Below are positions 26,112 through 33,950 of a stretch of DNA of 44,289 bases, piece by piece. The notes below the pieces were generated by a model. That model was not told the origin of the DNA. It did not search any database and worked only from the letters and a program-made list of their open reading frames with translations. How positions within the stretch are numbered: the first letter of the stretch is position 1; each line of letters starts with the position of its first letter. The stretch is from Oscillospiraceae bacterium (GTDB taxonomy: Bacteria; Bacillota; Clostridia; Oscillospirales; Ruminococcaceae). The DNA is taken from contig JAGAJF010000116.1 of the NCBI GenBank assembly GCA_017829005.1, positions 1 to 44,289 of the forward strand, written 5' to 3'. The position numbers and the translations under genes are program-made.

Positions 26112-26331
26112 AGGTATGCCTCCTTTTTTGAAAGATATCTATATCATCGCAGAACCGTTTCTGCGTATGATAATAGCATACCCCATTTCGGGAAAGCTTA
26201 CACGGAGCTTAATTTTCATCTCTATCAATATTATACCGTTTTTTTCGGAAAATACCACTACAAAACGGTTACAATATTATGTCAATACAACTTTTCAGCT
26301 GATTTTCACAAGCTTTTCACAAAAAGCAAAA

Positions 26332-26360
26332 GGTGCGTGATATATAACATACCCCGCACC
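26332..26360 (-). terminator. Terminator after ireB
   Basis: On the minus strand GGTGCG (26360-26355) pairs with CGCACC (26337-26332), followed by TTTTGCTTTTT. It lies 18 bp past the ireB stop. Confidence 0.7.
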
Positions 26361-26377
26361 GAAGACCTCAACTGCCG

Positions 26378-26626
26378 TCAAGCCCCGAGATAGGACTTTA
26401 CGAGCACCTGAAGCAATTCGTCTCTGTCAATGTGACGAACAAGGCTTCGTGCGTTGTTGTATGTAGTTATATAGGTAGGATCCTCTGACAGGATATAGCC
26501 CACGATCTGATTTATGGGATTATAGCCCTTTTCCCTTAAAGCATCGTAAATGAGCGTAAGGTTCTTTTTAAGCTCGGCTTCCTTGTCCTCATAGACAGAA
26601 AATGTCATTGTCTGCTCATTGTTCAC
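26378..26626 (-). CDS. ireB: IreB family regulatory phosphoprotein (UPF0297)
   Basis: This 82-residue protein starts at GTG 26626, 7 bases after AAAGGGGTG. The family core is fully present: [13 protein letters not shown] near the N-terminus, with the threonine pair region phosphorylated in Enterococcus, then [22 protein letters not shown] and [20 protein letters not shown]. IreB is a substrate of the PASTA-domain Ser/Thr kinase IreK and modulates cell-wall stress resistance in Enterococcus faecalis. It is usually followed by ruvX; here it stands alone. Confidence 0.94.
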   Translation of the reverse strand: MNNEQTMTFSVYEDKEAELKKNLTLIYDALREKGYNPINQIVGYILSEDPTYITTYNNARSLVRHIDRDELLQVLVKSYLGA

Positions 26627-26874
26627 AGGCTTGCACCCCTTTCATCAAAATTGCATATCCGGATTTTATCCTATAGTATATTATAACCTATCTTTTCTGA
26701 AAATACAAGTGTTTTTTTCATTTTTAATGAAAAAATAATCTTAGAAATTTTGGATATATTTTTATCCTTGTTTGTTATATCATATTCGTGACAGCTTCGT
26801 GATATTACCTGCACATAAATTATGCCTGCGGAGATGTTTTGCTTTTGGATTTTATTAAAAAATTCCAAAAATGC

Positions 26875-26903
26875 TTGACAAATAAAAATTATGATGATAT
26901 AAT
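26875..26903 (+). promoter_or_regulatory. Promoter of the riboswitch-CDF transcript
   Basis: TTGACA (26875-26880) and TATAAT (26898-26903) are both consensus and exactly 17 bp apart. Transcription would begin near 26910, about 40 nt before the riboswitch core and 288 nt before the start codon. Confidence 0.9.
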
Positions 26904-26951
26904 AGTCAAAAGCCAAAATCTCTTTGCACTGCATACCAATCTACAGTACAA

Positions 26952-27026
26952 ACTGAACAGACAGGAGTGAATGCTCCAAAGTCGGGTCACGATCGTGACA
27001 GTGGAATTTTACACCCACGGGACAGT
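26952..27026 (+). promoter_or_regulatory. NiCo (czcD-type) riboswitch aptamer
   Basis: The stretch folds into the four-way junction of the Ni2+/Co2+-sensing czcD RNA: P1 ACTG/CAGT (26952-26955 with 27023-27026), P2 GGAG/CTCC (26964-26967 with 26974-26977), P3 TCAC/GTGA (26987-26990 with 26995-26998) and P4 GTGG/CCAC (27001-27004 with 27015-27018). The junction strands ACAGACA, GTCGGG and GGGACAG resemble the conserved purine-rich junctions of that class. It lies in the leader of a cation diffusion facilitator gene, the main target of the class, and is followed by an overlapping terminator. The assignment is by remembered consensus, not by a covariance search. Confidence 0.75.
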
Positions 27027-27058
27027 AGTTACACATTACTGGTTTCGGGGGTGTTTTT
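27011..27058 (+). terminator. Riboswitch expression platform, intrinsic terminator
   Basis: ACACCC (27011-27016) pairs with GGGTGT (27049-27054). CGGGAC pairs with GTTTCG, and AGTA with TACT around a 9-nt loop, then the T-run (27055-27058). The 5' arm is built from the 3' strands of P4 and P1 and the GGGACAG junction, so terminator and aptamer exclude each other. Metal binding should prevent termination and switch the exporter on. Confidence 0.78.
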
Positions 27059-27091
27059 GTATACTCCCGAACGGAGATCAATCCGGAGGTA

Positions 27092-27177
27092 AAGTTTGAA
27101 AATCAAAGATTTTCAAACTTCCGAGTTTTGTTTTTCGGACTGATGTCCGAAATTTTCTGACGAAAACCACAAAACTC
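27092..27177 (+). repeat. Second structured leader segment with two nested hairpins
   Basis: A perfect 13-bp stem is formed by AAGTTTGAAAATC (27092-27104) and GATTTTCAAACTT (27108-27120). Next, GAGTTTTG (27123-27130) pairs with CAAAACTC (27170-27177) and encloses TTTCGGAC/GTCCGAAA (27133-27140 with 27145-27152). All lie between the riboswitch terminator and the ribosome site. The function is unknown. Confidence 0.6.
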
Positions 27178-27197
27178 TTCAAAAAGGAAGGTATATT

Positions 27198-28112
27198 ATG
27201 AAGAAAAATGCAAAAAAAGCGCTCAGCTCCGAAATGGATTTTGAGAAAACAGCGGTCAAGGTGTCATCGGTGAGCATAGCGGGCAATATCCTGCTGTCAC
27301 TTTTCAAGCTGCTGGCAGGAATAATTGCCCGCTCGGGAGCAATGATAAGCGACGCAGTACATTCTGCCTCGGACGTTTTCAGCAGCATTGTGGTGATAAT
27401 CGGCGTGAAGCTTTCCTCACGTGACTCCGATGACGATCACCCTTACGGACACGAACGGCTTGAATGTGTGGCAGCTATCGTTCTTGCGGTCATTCTTCTT
27501 ATAACAGGGCTTTTCATCGGGGCGGCAGCAGTTCAGAACATTACTTCGGGAAATTATGAGGAGCTTGCCGTTCCGGGAGTTTTGGCTCTTCTGGCAGCTG
27601 TGATATCCATCATAGTCAAGGAAGCGATGTTCCATTATACAAAATACTATGCTGTAAAGCTGGATTCGGGTGCTGTAATGGCTGACGCATGGCACCACCG
27701 CAGCGATGCGTTATCCTCGGTAGGCGCACTGATAGGAATAGCCGGCTCAAGAATGGGAATGCCTGTGCTTGACTCCGTTGCAAGCCTTGTTATCTGCCTG
27801 TTTATCGTAAAGGCGGCATATGATATTTTCAAGGACGCCATCGACAAGATGGTAGACCACTCCTGTGACAAGGAGACCGAACAGTCTCTCAGGGAATGTG
27901 TTCTGGCACAGGAAGGCGTAATAGGGATAGATATGCTTTCCACCCGTATTTTCGGAAACAAGATATATGCGGATATTGAGATAAGCGCCGATGGAAGCAG
28001 GACTCTCCGCGAAAGCCATGATATAGCCGAAAAGGTCCACAGCGCAATTGAGCGGGAATTTCCGAAGGTAAAGCACATTATGGTCCACGTTAATCCTGCC
28101 GATGATACATAA
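27198..28112 (+). CDS. Cation diffusion facilitator family metal exporter
   Basis: This 304-residue membrane transporter has six predicted helices (residues ~25-210) and a C-terminal cytoplasmic ferredoxin-like domain. The metal-site motifs are HSASD in helix 2 (within SDAVHSASDVFS) and HHRSD in helix 5 (within ADAWHHRSDALSS); helix 3 is preceded by HPYGHERLE, typical of the FieF/CzcD group. It exports divalent metal in exchange for protons. The riboswitch leader indicates that Ni2+ or Co2+ controls it. GGAAGG precedes the ATG. It is a single gene, convergent with terD. Confidence 0.93.
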   Translation: MKKNAKKALSSEMDFEKTAVKVSSVSIAGNILLSLFKLLAGIIARSGAMISDAVHSASDVFSSIVVIIGVKLSSRDSDDDHPYGHERLECVAAIVLAVILLITGLFIGAAAVQNITSGNYEELAVPGVLALLAAVISIIVKEAMFHYTKYYAVKLDSGAVMADAWHHRSDALSSVGALIGIAGSRMGMPVLDSVASLVICLFIVKAAYDIFKDAIDKMVDHSCDKETEQSLRECVLAQEGVIGIDMLSTRIFGNKIYADIEISADGSRTLRESHDIAEKVHSAIEREFPKVKHIMVHVNPADDT

Positions 28113-28195
28113 TACTATAATATATAAATTTAAAAGGCGTTCCCCCCTTGCCGCTTCGTTGATTAAAGTGCAAAGCGAACAAAGTGTGTGGCACG

Positions 28196-28223
28196 GTACC
28201 GATGATCTCTTGTATATCGGTAC
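28196..28223. repeat. 8-bp inverted repeat between the CDF and terD genes
   Basis: GTACCGAT (28196-28203) and ATCGGTAC (28216-28223) are complementary, in the 177-bp convergent gap. There is no clear T-run, so a terminator role is uncertain. Confidence 0.4.
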
Positions 28224-28289
28224 TTCCCTAAAGGGAGAACGTCTTAAAAAATCTTGCTTCTTGCCTCTTGAAACTCTTGCTTCTAATAA

Positions 28290-28871
28290 TCAGCCTGCGT
28301 TGAGACCGAAGTTTGCGCAGAGTGCTGCAAGTCCGCCCGAGAAGCCGCTGCCGATGGCATTGAACTTCCACTCACTGCCGTTTCTGTAAAGCTCGCCTGC
28401 GATAATTGCAGTTTCGATGGAGAAATCCTCGGAAAGGTCGTAGCGGATAAGCTCGGTGCCCGATGCGCTGTCCACGATACGGATATATGCATTGGAGACC
28501 TGTCCGAAATTCTGGTTTCTCTTGTCTGCGTCATAGATGGTAACGGTGAAGTCGATCTTGTCCACATTTGCGGGGACCTTTGAAAGGTCGATCATGATCT
28601 GCTCGTCGTCGCCCTCGCCTGCGCCTGTGGTGTTGTCGCCCTTGGACTCAACGGAGCCGCTGGGGTGCTTCTGATTGCCGTAGAATACAAAGTCGGAGTC
28701 ACTTTCTGCCTTGCCTGACGCATTAAGAAGGAATGCCGACGCGTCAAGGTCAAACTCGCTGCCGCCGTCATACTTGTTTACGTCCCAGCCGAGACCTACC
28801 ATTATCTGTGTGAGACCGGGGTTTGTTTTTGTGAGGTCGATCTTCTGACCCTTCTGTAAGCTGATTGCCAT
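28290..28871 (-). CDS. terD: TerD-family calcium-binding stress protein
   Basis: The protein has 193 residues. The TerD fold is clear: the start [16 protein letters not shown], the strand MVGLGWD, the acidic Ca2+-binding segment [10 protein letters not shown], then [15 protein letters not shown] and the closing [20 protein letters not shown] and [10 protein letters not shown]. TerD proteins occur in tellurite-resistance and general stress clusters. Here it is a lone gene, so tellurite resistance as such should not be assumed. GGGAGGAA precedes the ATG, and a consensus promoter is upstream. Confidence 0.94.
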   Translation of the reverse strand: MAISLQKGQKIDLTKTNPGLTQIMVGLGWDVNKYDGGSEFDLDASAFLLNASGKAESDSDFVFYGNQKHPSGSVESKGDNTTGAGEGDDEQIMIDLSKVPANVDKIDFTVTIYDADKRNQNFGQVSNAYIRIVDSASGTELIRYDLSEDFSIETAIIAGELYRNGSEWKFNAIGSGFSGGLAALCANFGLNAG

Positions 28872-28949
28872 TTTAAATTCCTCCCAGTAATATTATTGTA
28901 TATCGTTTTTGCCATACTGCACAAAGGTTAATTCCCTTTTGTTAAATAC

Positions 28950-28978
28950 ATTATAGCATACGGCGAAATATGTGTCAA
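28950..28978 (-). promoter_or_regulatory. Promoter of terD
   Basis: On the minus strand TTGACA (28978-28973) and TATAAT (28955-28950) are both consensus and 17 bp apart, about 80 bp before the start codon. Confidence 0.9.
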
Positions 28979-29055
28979 GATTTTTTCTAAATAATAACCT
29001 CACTTTAATGAAATTTTAATGGAATGGCATTTTATATGATTTAATATCATTTCTC

Positions 29056-29084
29056 TTGACATCAGCGGCGTTTTATAGTAAAAT
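29056..29084 (+). promoter_or_regulatory. Promoter upstream of the ECF sigma factor gene
   Basis: TTGACA (29056-29061) and TAAAAT (29079-29084) are 17 bp apart. It is of the housekeeping type, so the sigma operon may not depend only on itself. Confidence 0.75.
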
Positions 29085-29391
29085 AACTTATATATTGGCT
29101 TTTACAGCCCCTTCGGCTGTGAGATAAAAATGATGTTACTTTGAGTATTTATTATGCCGATATCTGCCGAATTATATTGAAAATATGTGCAGTATTAACA
29201 GATGAATGGCTTGAAATGCGCTCTTGATTGTGAGTTTATACAAACTCGAAAATTTAATGCAACAGTTTGCACGTTTATCTGCACTATTTATATGACAGGG
29301 CTCAGAGAGAGCGGAACATATAAATATAACTCGGTACGATGTCATATCAATCTGCCTTGCTGCAAAGGCGGGTGCGAGGTGATTCACTACT
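29085..29391 (+). other. About 300-nt leader of the sigma factor operon
   Basis: No coding frame with a ribosome site is seen. The segment holds small hairpins (CAGCCccttcGGCTG at about 29106-29120; GAGTTTATACAAACTC at about 29232-29247). It is unusually long for a 5' leader and might contain an RNA regulator or a second promoter. No known class was recognised. Confidence 0.4.
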
Positions 29392-29916
29392 ATGAGCTTG
29401 GATTTTACCGCCTCTGTAAGACGTGCACAGGCGGGAGACCCCAAAGCGTTTGCCGAACTTTATTCCCTTGTTTACAAGGACTTGTACCGCATCGCTCTTC
29501 TGAACCTGAACAATCAACACGACGCTTCCGACGTGGTTAGCGACACGGTGCTGGAAGCTTATTCCTCCATAGCAAATCTGAGGGACGAAAAAGCCTTTAA
29601 AGCCTGGATAACGAAGATCCTTACGGTAAAGATAAAAAACAAGCGCAGGGAGTATTCACAGATAAATAATTTCAGGGAAGAGCTTGACGACCTGGGTGAA
29701 GAAGCTAAAGACACCGCCGCAGAAATAGATATTGACGGCATGAATGTTATGGAAGGATTTAAGCAGCTCAGTGCTGAGGAGCGTATGGTGTTGTCACTCA
29801 GCGTGGTTTCAGGTTATAAAAGCGAAGAGATCGCCAAAATGTTCGGTACTAATGCGAATACCGTTCGTTCAAAGGTGGCACGAGCAAAAGCAAAGCTGAA
29901 GCAGCTGATAACTTAG
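29392..29916 (+). CDS. ECF-type RNA polymerase sigma factor
   Basis: The protein has 174 residues. Region 2 is at residues ~10-75 (FAELYSLVYKDLYRIALLNL, DASDVVSDTVLEAYSSI, FKAWITKILTVKIKN). Region 4 is at residues ~120-172 (LSAEERMVLSLSVVSGYKSE, then EEIAKMFGTNANTVRSKVAR). There is no region 3, as expected for ECF sigmas. The start ATG follows GAGGTGA. The next gene, 30 bp downstream, encodes a membrane protein with the layout of an anti-sigma factor, so the pair probably forms a surface-signal response system. The target promoter is unknown. Confidence 0.92.
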   Translation: MSLDFTASVRRAQAGDPKAFAELYSLVYKDLYRIALLNLNNQHDASDVVSDTVLEAYSSIANLRDEKAFKAWITKILTVKIKNKRREYSQINNFREELDDLGEEAKDTAAEIDIDGMNVMEGFKQLSAEERMVLSLSVVSGYKSEEIAKMFGTNANTVRSKVARAKAKLKQLIT

Positions 29917-29946
29917 ATAATTTCTTGAAGAAAGGAGGTCGGAAGT

Positions 29947-31884
29947 ATGAGCTTTGACAACGAGCTGAAAAGGGCTCTCGATAATATCGAAGTCCCCGAG
30001 GAGCTGATGCCCGAAAATATTGAGGCAATGCTCAGAAAGGTCGGAAGGCAGGAGATAAAGAAAACCTCTGCCGATGAAGAGCGCTCTGTTAAGATCACCG
30101 CAAGCCGTACAAACCGTGCCGTCATTATGAGAACGCTGGCGGCAGCAGCTGCGTGCGTTGCGCTGGCAGCAGGATTTACCGCTTTCCGCGAGGAAAACGC
30201 AAAGCCTGCCGAGATAGAAAGCGAGATCGAATACGAGGCTGTACAGGTACAGTCCTACGACGAGCTGTACAACATCTATACAGGCATTTATCTTAACGGC
30301 TCGGATGCCGCAAGAGGCGCTGAGAATGGCGACGGCGTTGAGATCATTACCGACGAGGATACTGCAAGTTCTCAGACGGAAACCTCTCCCGTGACCGAGA
30401 CCACTCCCGCCATCACAGAAGCCGCTCCTGCAACAGAAACAGAAATAAAGCAGGAAACCATAGAAGCTGTGAGATCGGATTTCTCCGATGCGGATATTGT
30501 CAAGAGCAGCGACAAGTGCATTTACTACATCTGCGGAGGCACCCTTTATGCAGTCTCCAAGGAGAATATGGCTGTTGTTGCTGAGATAACCGAGGAAGAC
30601 CCTCCCTTTGAAATGTATGTGAGAGGAACTTCTCTGGTGCTCATAAGCGAGCATATTGCTTCCGATCCCGAGGACAGCTCCGAGCATACAAGCGTATGCG
30701 TGGATATATTTGATATATCCGAAGGGGCGCCTGTCCGTCTGAAATCATATAAGCAAAACGGCGTTTACACGTCGGCAAGAATCGACGATTCGGGTATCCT
30801 CTATCTTGTAACGGGCTATTCCGATTACCGTGCTGTTCCCCTTGATGAATATGCGGATCTGGAAAGCTACGTTCCCGCCTATTATGTGGACGGGGAAAAG
30901 AGTTTCGTTGCCGCTGAGGACATTATCGTTCCTCCCGGTGCGAACAATACAGATTATACCGTTATTTCCGCCGTTAAGTGCAGCGATCCCGTGAATGTTA
31001 CGGTGAAGGCCGTGCTCGGCAGCAGCGCTGACGCTTACTGCTCCGACAGCTCACTTTACGTGGCTTCTTCGGGAGTAAAGGATAATGTGGCTTACACATC
31101 GGTCACTTCCTTTGACATTTCCGAAAACGGGCTTGTTTACAAGGCGAGCGGTTCTGTGGACGGCGAGCTTATCAGCCGCTACAGTATGTGTGAGTCCGAG
31201 GGCATGTTCAGGATCGCCTGCAGGTCTTACAATGAAAACGGTATGATAACAACGAATATTTACACTCTGGACAGCACTCTTACGGCGGTTTCCGAGACAA
31301 AGGGTCTGCTTCCCGGAGTTATCGCAGGCTCCGTCAAGTTTGACGGCAGTCACGCAAGCATATTTGAAAACGGCGGCACCGAGCCTGCTCTTGTAGTTGA
31401 TATGAATCAGAGCAGTCCCATGGGTGAGGAAGCGGCGGCAGGCTTTATGGCTGCTTACGTTAACAGCTATGGCGACGACCTGATGGTGGGTATCAGCGCT
31501 ATACCCGAGGGCGGCTTCAGGCTTGAGCTTTACAGCTCCGATGAGGGCATTAAGCTCAGCGAGATATGCTTTGCTCAGACAGAGGGAGCTAAATCTCCTG
31601 CTCTTACCGATAAAAAGGCGATGCTCACAGACGCGGAAAACGGCATTATCGGAATTCCTGTTTCAAGCGTGACCGAGTTCGGCGTTAAAAATCAGTATTT
31701 CGTCTTTGGCTGCAATCAAGACGGATTTACCGAGAAGGGCGTTTTCGAATACAATGACCTTGACGACAGCTATCGGTTTGACAGGGCTGTTGTTACAGAC
31801 GGCGTGCTTTACATAATCGGAAGCGGACGAATGGTTTCCGTTTCGCTTGACGATATGACTGTTATCGACACCTTTGACTTTTAA
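29947..31884 (+). CDS. Membrane-anchored beta-propeller protein, probable anti-sigma partner
   Basis: The protein has 645 residues. A cytoplasmic N-terminus of ~57 residues (NELKRALDNIEVPEELMPEN, basic to the membrane) resembles the short anti-sigma heads of Clostridia. One membrane helix is at about residues 60-80 (TLAAAAACVALAAGFTAF). A Thr/Glu/Pro-rich linker at residues ~138-175 leads to ~460 residues of repeated beta-strands like the 'secreted protein with C-terminal beta-propeller' family (COG4880). It lacks cell-wall anchoring motifs. AAAGGAGGTCGG precedes the ATG. Coupled with the ECF sigma gene, it could sense an extracellular ligand; the anti-sigma role is inferred from position and topology. 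Confidence 0.82.
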   Translation: MSFDNELKRALDNIEVPEELMPENIEAMLRKVGRQEIKKTSADEERSVKITASRTNRAVIMRTLAAAAACVALAAGFTAFREENAKPAEIESEIEYEAVQVQSYDELYNIYTGIYLNGSDAARGAENGDGVEIITDEDTASSQTETSPVTETTPAITEAAPATETEIKQETIEAVRSDFSDADIVKSSDKCIYYICGGTLYAVSKENMAVVAEITEEDPPFEMYVRGTSLVLISEHIASDPEDSSEHTSVCVDIFDISEGAPVRLKSYKQNGVYTSARIDDSGILYLVTGYSDYRAVPLDEYADLESYVPAYYVDGEKSFVAAEDIIVPPGANNTDYTVISAVKCSDPVNVTVKAVLGSSADAYCSDSSLYVASSGVKDNVAYTSVTSFDISENGLVYKASGSVDGELISRYSMCESEGMFRIACRSYNENGMITTNIYTLDSTLTAVSETKGLLPGVIAGSVKFDGSHASIFENGGTEPALVVDMNQSSPMGEEAAAGFMAAYVNSYGDDLMVGISAIPEGGFRLELYSSDEGIKLSEICFAQTEGAKSPALTDKKAMLTDAENGIIGIPVSSVTEFGVKNQYFVFGCNQDGFTEKGVFEYNDLDDSYRFDRAVVTDGVLYIIGSGRMVSVSLDDMTVIDTFDF

Positions 31885-31899
31885 ATAATAAAATTTTCG

Positions 31900-31929
31900 G
31901 ACTGCCGCAGTTTTTGCGGCAGTCTTTTT
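31900..31929 (+). terminator. Rho-independent terminator of the sigma operon
   Basis: GACTGCCGCA (31900-31909) pairs perfectly with TGCGGCAGTC (31915-31924), followed by TTTTT. Confidence 0.95.
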
Positions 31930-32020
31930 GTTAAAGCTGTGATTATATAAAGAAAATTATATAAAATTTTCTGTAACCTATTGCGCTGTTGGCTGAAAAA
32001 GGGTATAATGGTTAAAAAGG

Positions 32021-32620
32021 TCAAATGATAAATGCCAGAACTATGAGAATTATGCCGCCTATGGGAATTCGTGAAAGGGGCTTTATCCGCGCGGACAGCC
32101 CATTTCCCACGGCTGTTCCCAAGGCTATGGCTCCCATTCCGAAAAAGAGAGAGCTTAAAAATATCATTACGGGTGCATAGCCTGCTACCCCTGCGCTTAT
32201 CCCCATAAAGACCGAGTCCGCCGACAGGGCTATCCCCATTGCTATGCCCTCGGCAGGTGATATGCTTTTTGAGTTATCACAGTCGGATATTTTTGGGTCA
32301 TTCATAACTTCGGCGTAATGAAACAGGCGGCAGTCCTTATGCTTCTTCTTCGGGGGCAGCAATTTCCTCAGACGGTCTCCAAAAATAGAATATAGACCCA
32401 TTATTAACAAAATGGCTTTTGATATGTATACTGCTATGTCAAGTGGGAGTATATTATCCGCCGCCGAGGCAAGCAGTGCCGACAGCCAAAGCACTGCAGC
32501 TCCCGAAAATGCAGATGCTAAGGCAGATCTTGCGGGAAATTTTATCCCTCCCGCGCTTATCCCCAGCGCTGCCGCAAAAATATCTGCCGAGGTGGCAGCT
32601 CCTATCAGAATTGGTCCCAT
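32021..32620 (-). CDS. ytaF: YtaF/MntP-like membrane protein
   Basis: The protein has 199 residues from ATG 32620, with AAGGAGAG upstream; the longer frame has no ribosome site. Six predicted helices are arranged in two repeats, each with a conserved helix carrying Asp (AATSADIFAAALGISAG, and AMGIALSADSVFMGISAGVAG), separated by a charged cytoplasmic loop (~residues 90-125). This is the MntP (manganese exporter) superfamily. The loop segment DNSKSISPAEGIAMG is typical of the sporulation protein YtaF. Export of Mn2+ or a sporulation role are both possible. Tandem GTCACACTT repeats lie 26 bp upstream (32646-32666). Confidence 0.85.
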   Translation of the reverse strand: MGPILIGAATSADIFAAALGISAGGIKFPARSALASAFSGAAVLWLSALLASAADNILPLDIAVYISKAILLIMGLYSIFGDRLRKLLPPKKKHKDCRLFHYAEVMNDPKISDCDNSKSISPAEGIAMGIALSADSVFMGISAGVAGYAPVMIFLSSLFFGMGAIALGTAVGNGLSARIKPLSRIPIGGIILIVLAFII

Positions 32621-32797
32621 TACAGCTCTCCTTGCAAAAAAACAGGTCACACTTCAAGTCACACTTTTCCAAAAGCTCTGTGGTATAATATGAATTTACG
32701 GCGTGACCCGTTACTTTCACATAGGAAATTCCCACGTATAAAAGGGATTTAATTCAACATTTTCAAAGGTAATTCATAAAGAAAACATTATAAATCC

Positions 32798-32826
32798 TTG
32801 ACATTACAGGGTAAATATGGTAATAT
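32798..32826 (+). promoter_or_regulatory. Promoter of birA
   Basis: TTGACA (32798-32803) and TAATAT (32821-32826) are 17 bp apart, about 70 bp before the start codon. Confidence 0.75.
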
Positions 32827-32899
32827 CTTAATATGGGCAACTAATTTTTTATAAATATAGATAAAATGTAAATGCTGCCATGAGGAAAGGATGAGAATT

Positions 32900-33874
32900 A
32901 TGGCATTAAAGGATAAAGTTCTTGAAATACTTGAAGAAAACAGAGGAAGAAGCGTTTCGGGAAATAAGATAGCCGCATCCCTCGGTATGACCCGAAGTGC
33001 GGTCTGGAAAGCGGTGAAGCAGCTGAGAGAGGAAGGCTACACTATCTCCGCCGTTACTAACAGGGGATATTGTCTGACCTCCGATAACGATATCCTGAAC
33101 GAGCCTTCCATCATCTCTTTCCTGGAGACTGAGGCTCTGGGCAGGAAAATGGACATTTTCAAATCGGTGGACTCTACCAACAGCTTTGCAAAAAGCCTTG
33201 CTCAGCTTGGGGCAGTTCACGGTCACTGCGTTATTGCCGAGCAGCAGACCGACGGCAGAGGCAGACAGGGCAAGAAGTTCCATTCTCCCAACAATCAGGG
33301 CGTTTATGTAAGCGTTATCGTCCGTCCCAGGCTTTCGGTGGAGTATGCTCTTACCATTACCTCCTGCGCAGCTGTTGCCGTTGCCGAGGCTATTGAAAAG
33401 GTCAGCGGTCTGGAGTGCGGCATTAAATGGGTAAACGATATCTATGCAAACGGCAAAAAGCTCTGCGGCATACTTACCGAGGCGGCTATCGACGTTGAGC
33501 AGGGCGGTCTTGAGTACGCTGTTATCGGCATCGGCATCAACGTTTCTAATACTATTTTCCCCAAGGAGATCGAGAATATCGCCACCAGCATTCGTGCGGA
33601 AACAGGCTCAAGCGTTAACCGCAGCCAGCTTATCGCAGAGGTTCTGAACTGCCTTGAGAGACGTCTTAACAATATCACATCGCAGGACTTCATTGATGAA
33701 TACCGCAGACGTTCTATCCTTATCGGCAGAACTATTGAGGTCACTCAGGGCGAGGCTACAAGAACAGTGCTTTGTACAGGCATTGACAGCTTCGGCAAGC
33801 TGCTCATAAAGAATGAAAAGGGCGAGGAAGAGGCTCTTTCCGGCGGAACAGTCCGCTTCCCCGGGGAAGAATAA
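32900..33874 (+). CDS. birA: Bifunctional biotin-[acetyl-CoA-carboxylase] ligase and repressor BirA
   Basis: The protein has 324 residues from ATG 32900, 9 bases after AGGAAAGG; ATG 32891 abuts that site and is unlikely. A winged helix-turn-helix fills residues ~1-65 (VSGNKIAASLGMTRSAVWKA). The ligase core follows: SVDSTNSFAKSLA, the biotinyl-AMP loop QQTDGRGRQGKKFHSP, KWVNDIYANGKKLCGIL and GIGINVSNTIFP. The C-terminal SH3-like domain ends with GGTVRF. It activates biotin and attaches it to carboxyltransferase carriers. The intact DNA-binding domain implies that it also represses biotin genes, though no biotin operon is in the window. Confidence 0.95.
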   Translation: MALKDKVLEILEENRGRSVSGNKIAASLGMTRSAVWKAVKQLREEGYTISAVTNRGYCLTSDNDILNEPSIISFLETEALGRKMDIFKSVDSTNSFAKSLAQLGAVHGHCVIAEQQTDGRGRQGKKFHSPNNQGVYVSVIVRPRLSVEYALTITSCAAVAVAEAIEKVSGLECGIKWVNDIYANGKKLCGILTEAAIDVEQGGLEYAVIGIGINVSNTIFPKEIENIATSIRAETGSSVNRSQLIAEVLNCLERRLNNITSQDFIDEYRRRSILIGRTIEVTQGEATRTVLCTGIDSFGKLLIKNEKGEEEALSGGTVRFPGEE

Positions 33875-33902
33875 CCGCCTCCGCATATACATAAAAACAT
33901 AA

Positions 33903-33944
33903 ACCTCCGCATAAAATTATCCGTAGATGATTTTATGCGGAGGT
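33903..33944 (+). promoter_or_regulatory. 15-bp inverted repeat enclosing the ribosome site of the ferritin-like gene
   Basis: ACCTCCGCATAAAAT (33903-33917) and ATTTTATGCGGAGGT (33930-33944) are perfect complements around a 12-nt loop. The 3' arm contains the GGAGG ribosome site (33939-33943) of the gene starting at 33951. A second copy of the 5' arm core, CCTCCGCATA, lies at 33878-33887. It may be a birA terminator (weak TATTTT tail), a translation-blocking hairpin, or both. Confidence 0.75.
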
Positions 33945-33950
33945 ATTTTA

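Noticed and set aside
26952-27058. yybP-ykoY manganese riboswitch
   Set aside because: The gene context is a cation exporter, but the GGGGAG...-type loops of yybP-ykoY are absent while the GGGACAG junctions of the NiCo class are present.
28290-28871. Tellurite resistance operon
   Set aside because: Only a single terD-like gene is present; terA, terB, terC and terE partners are absent from the neighbourhood.
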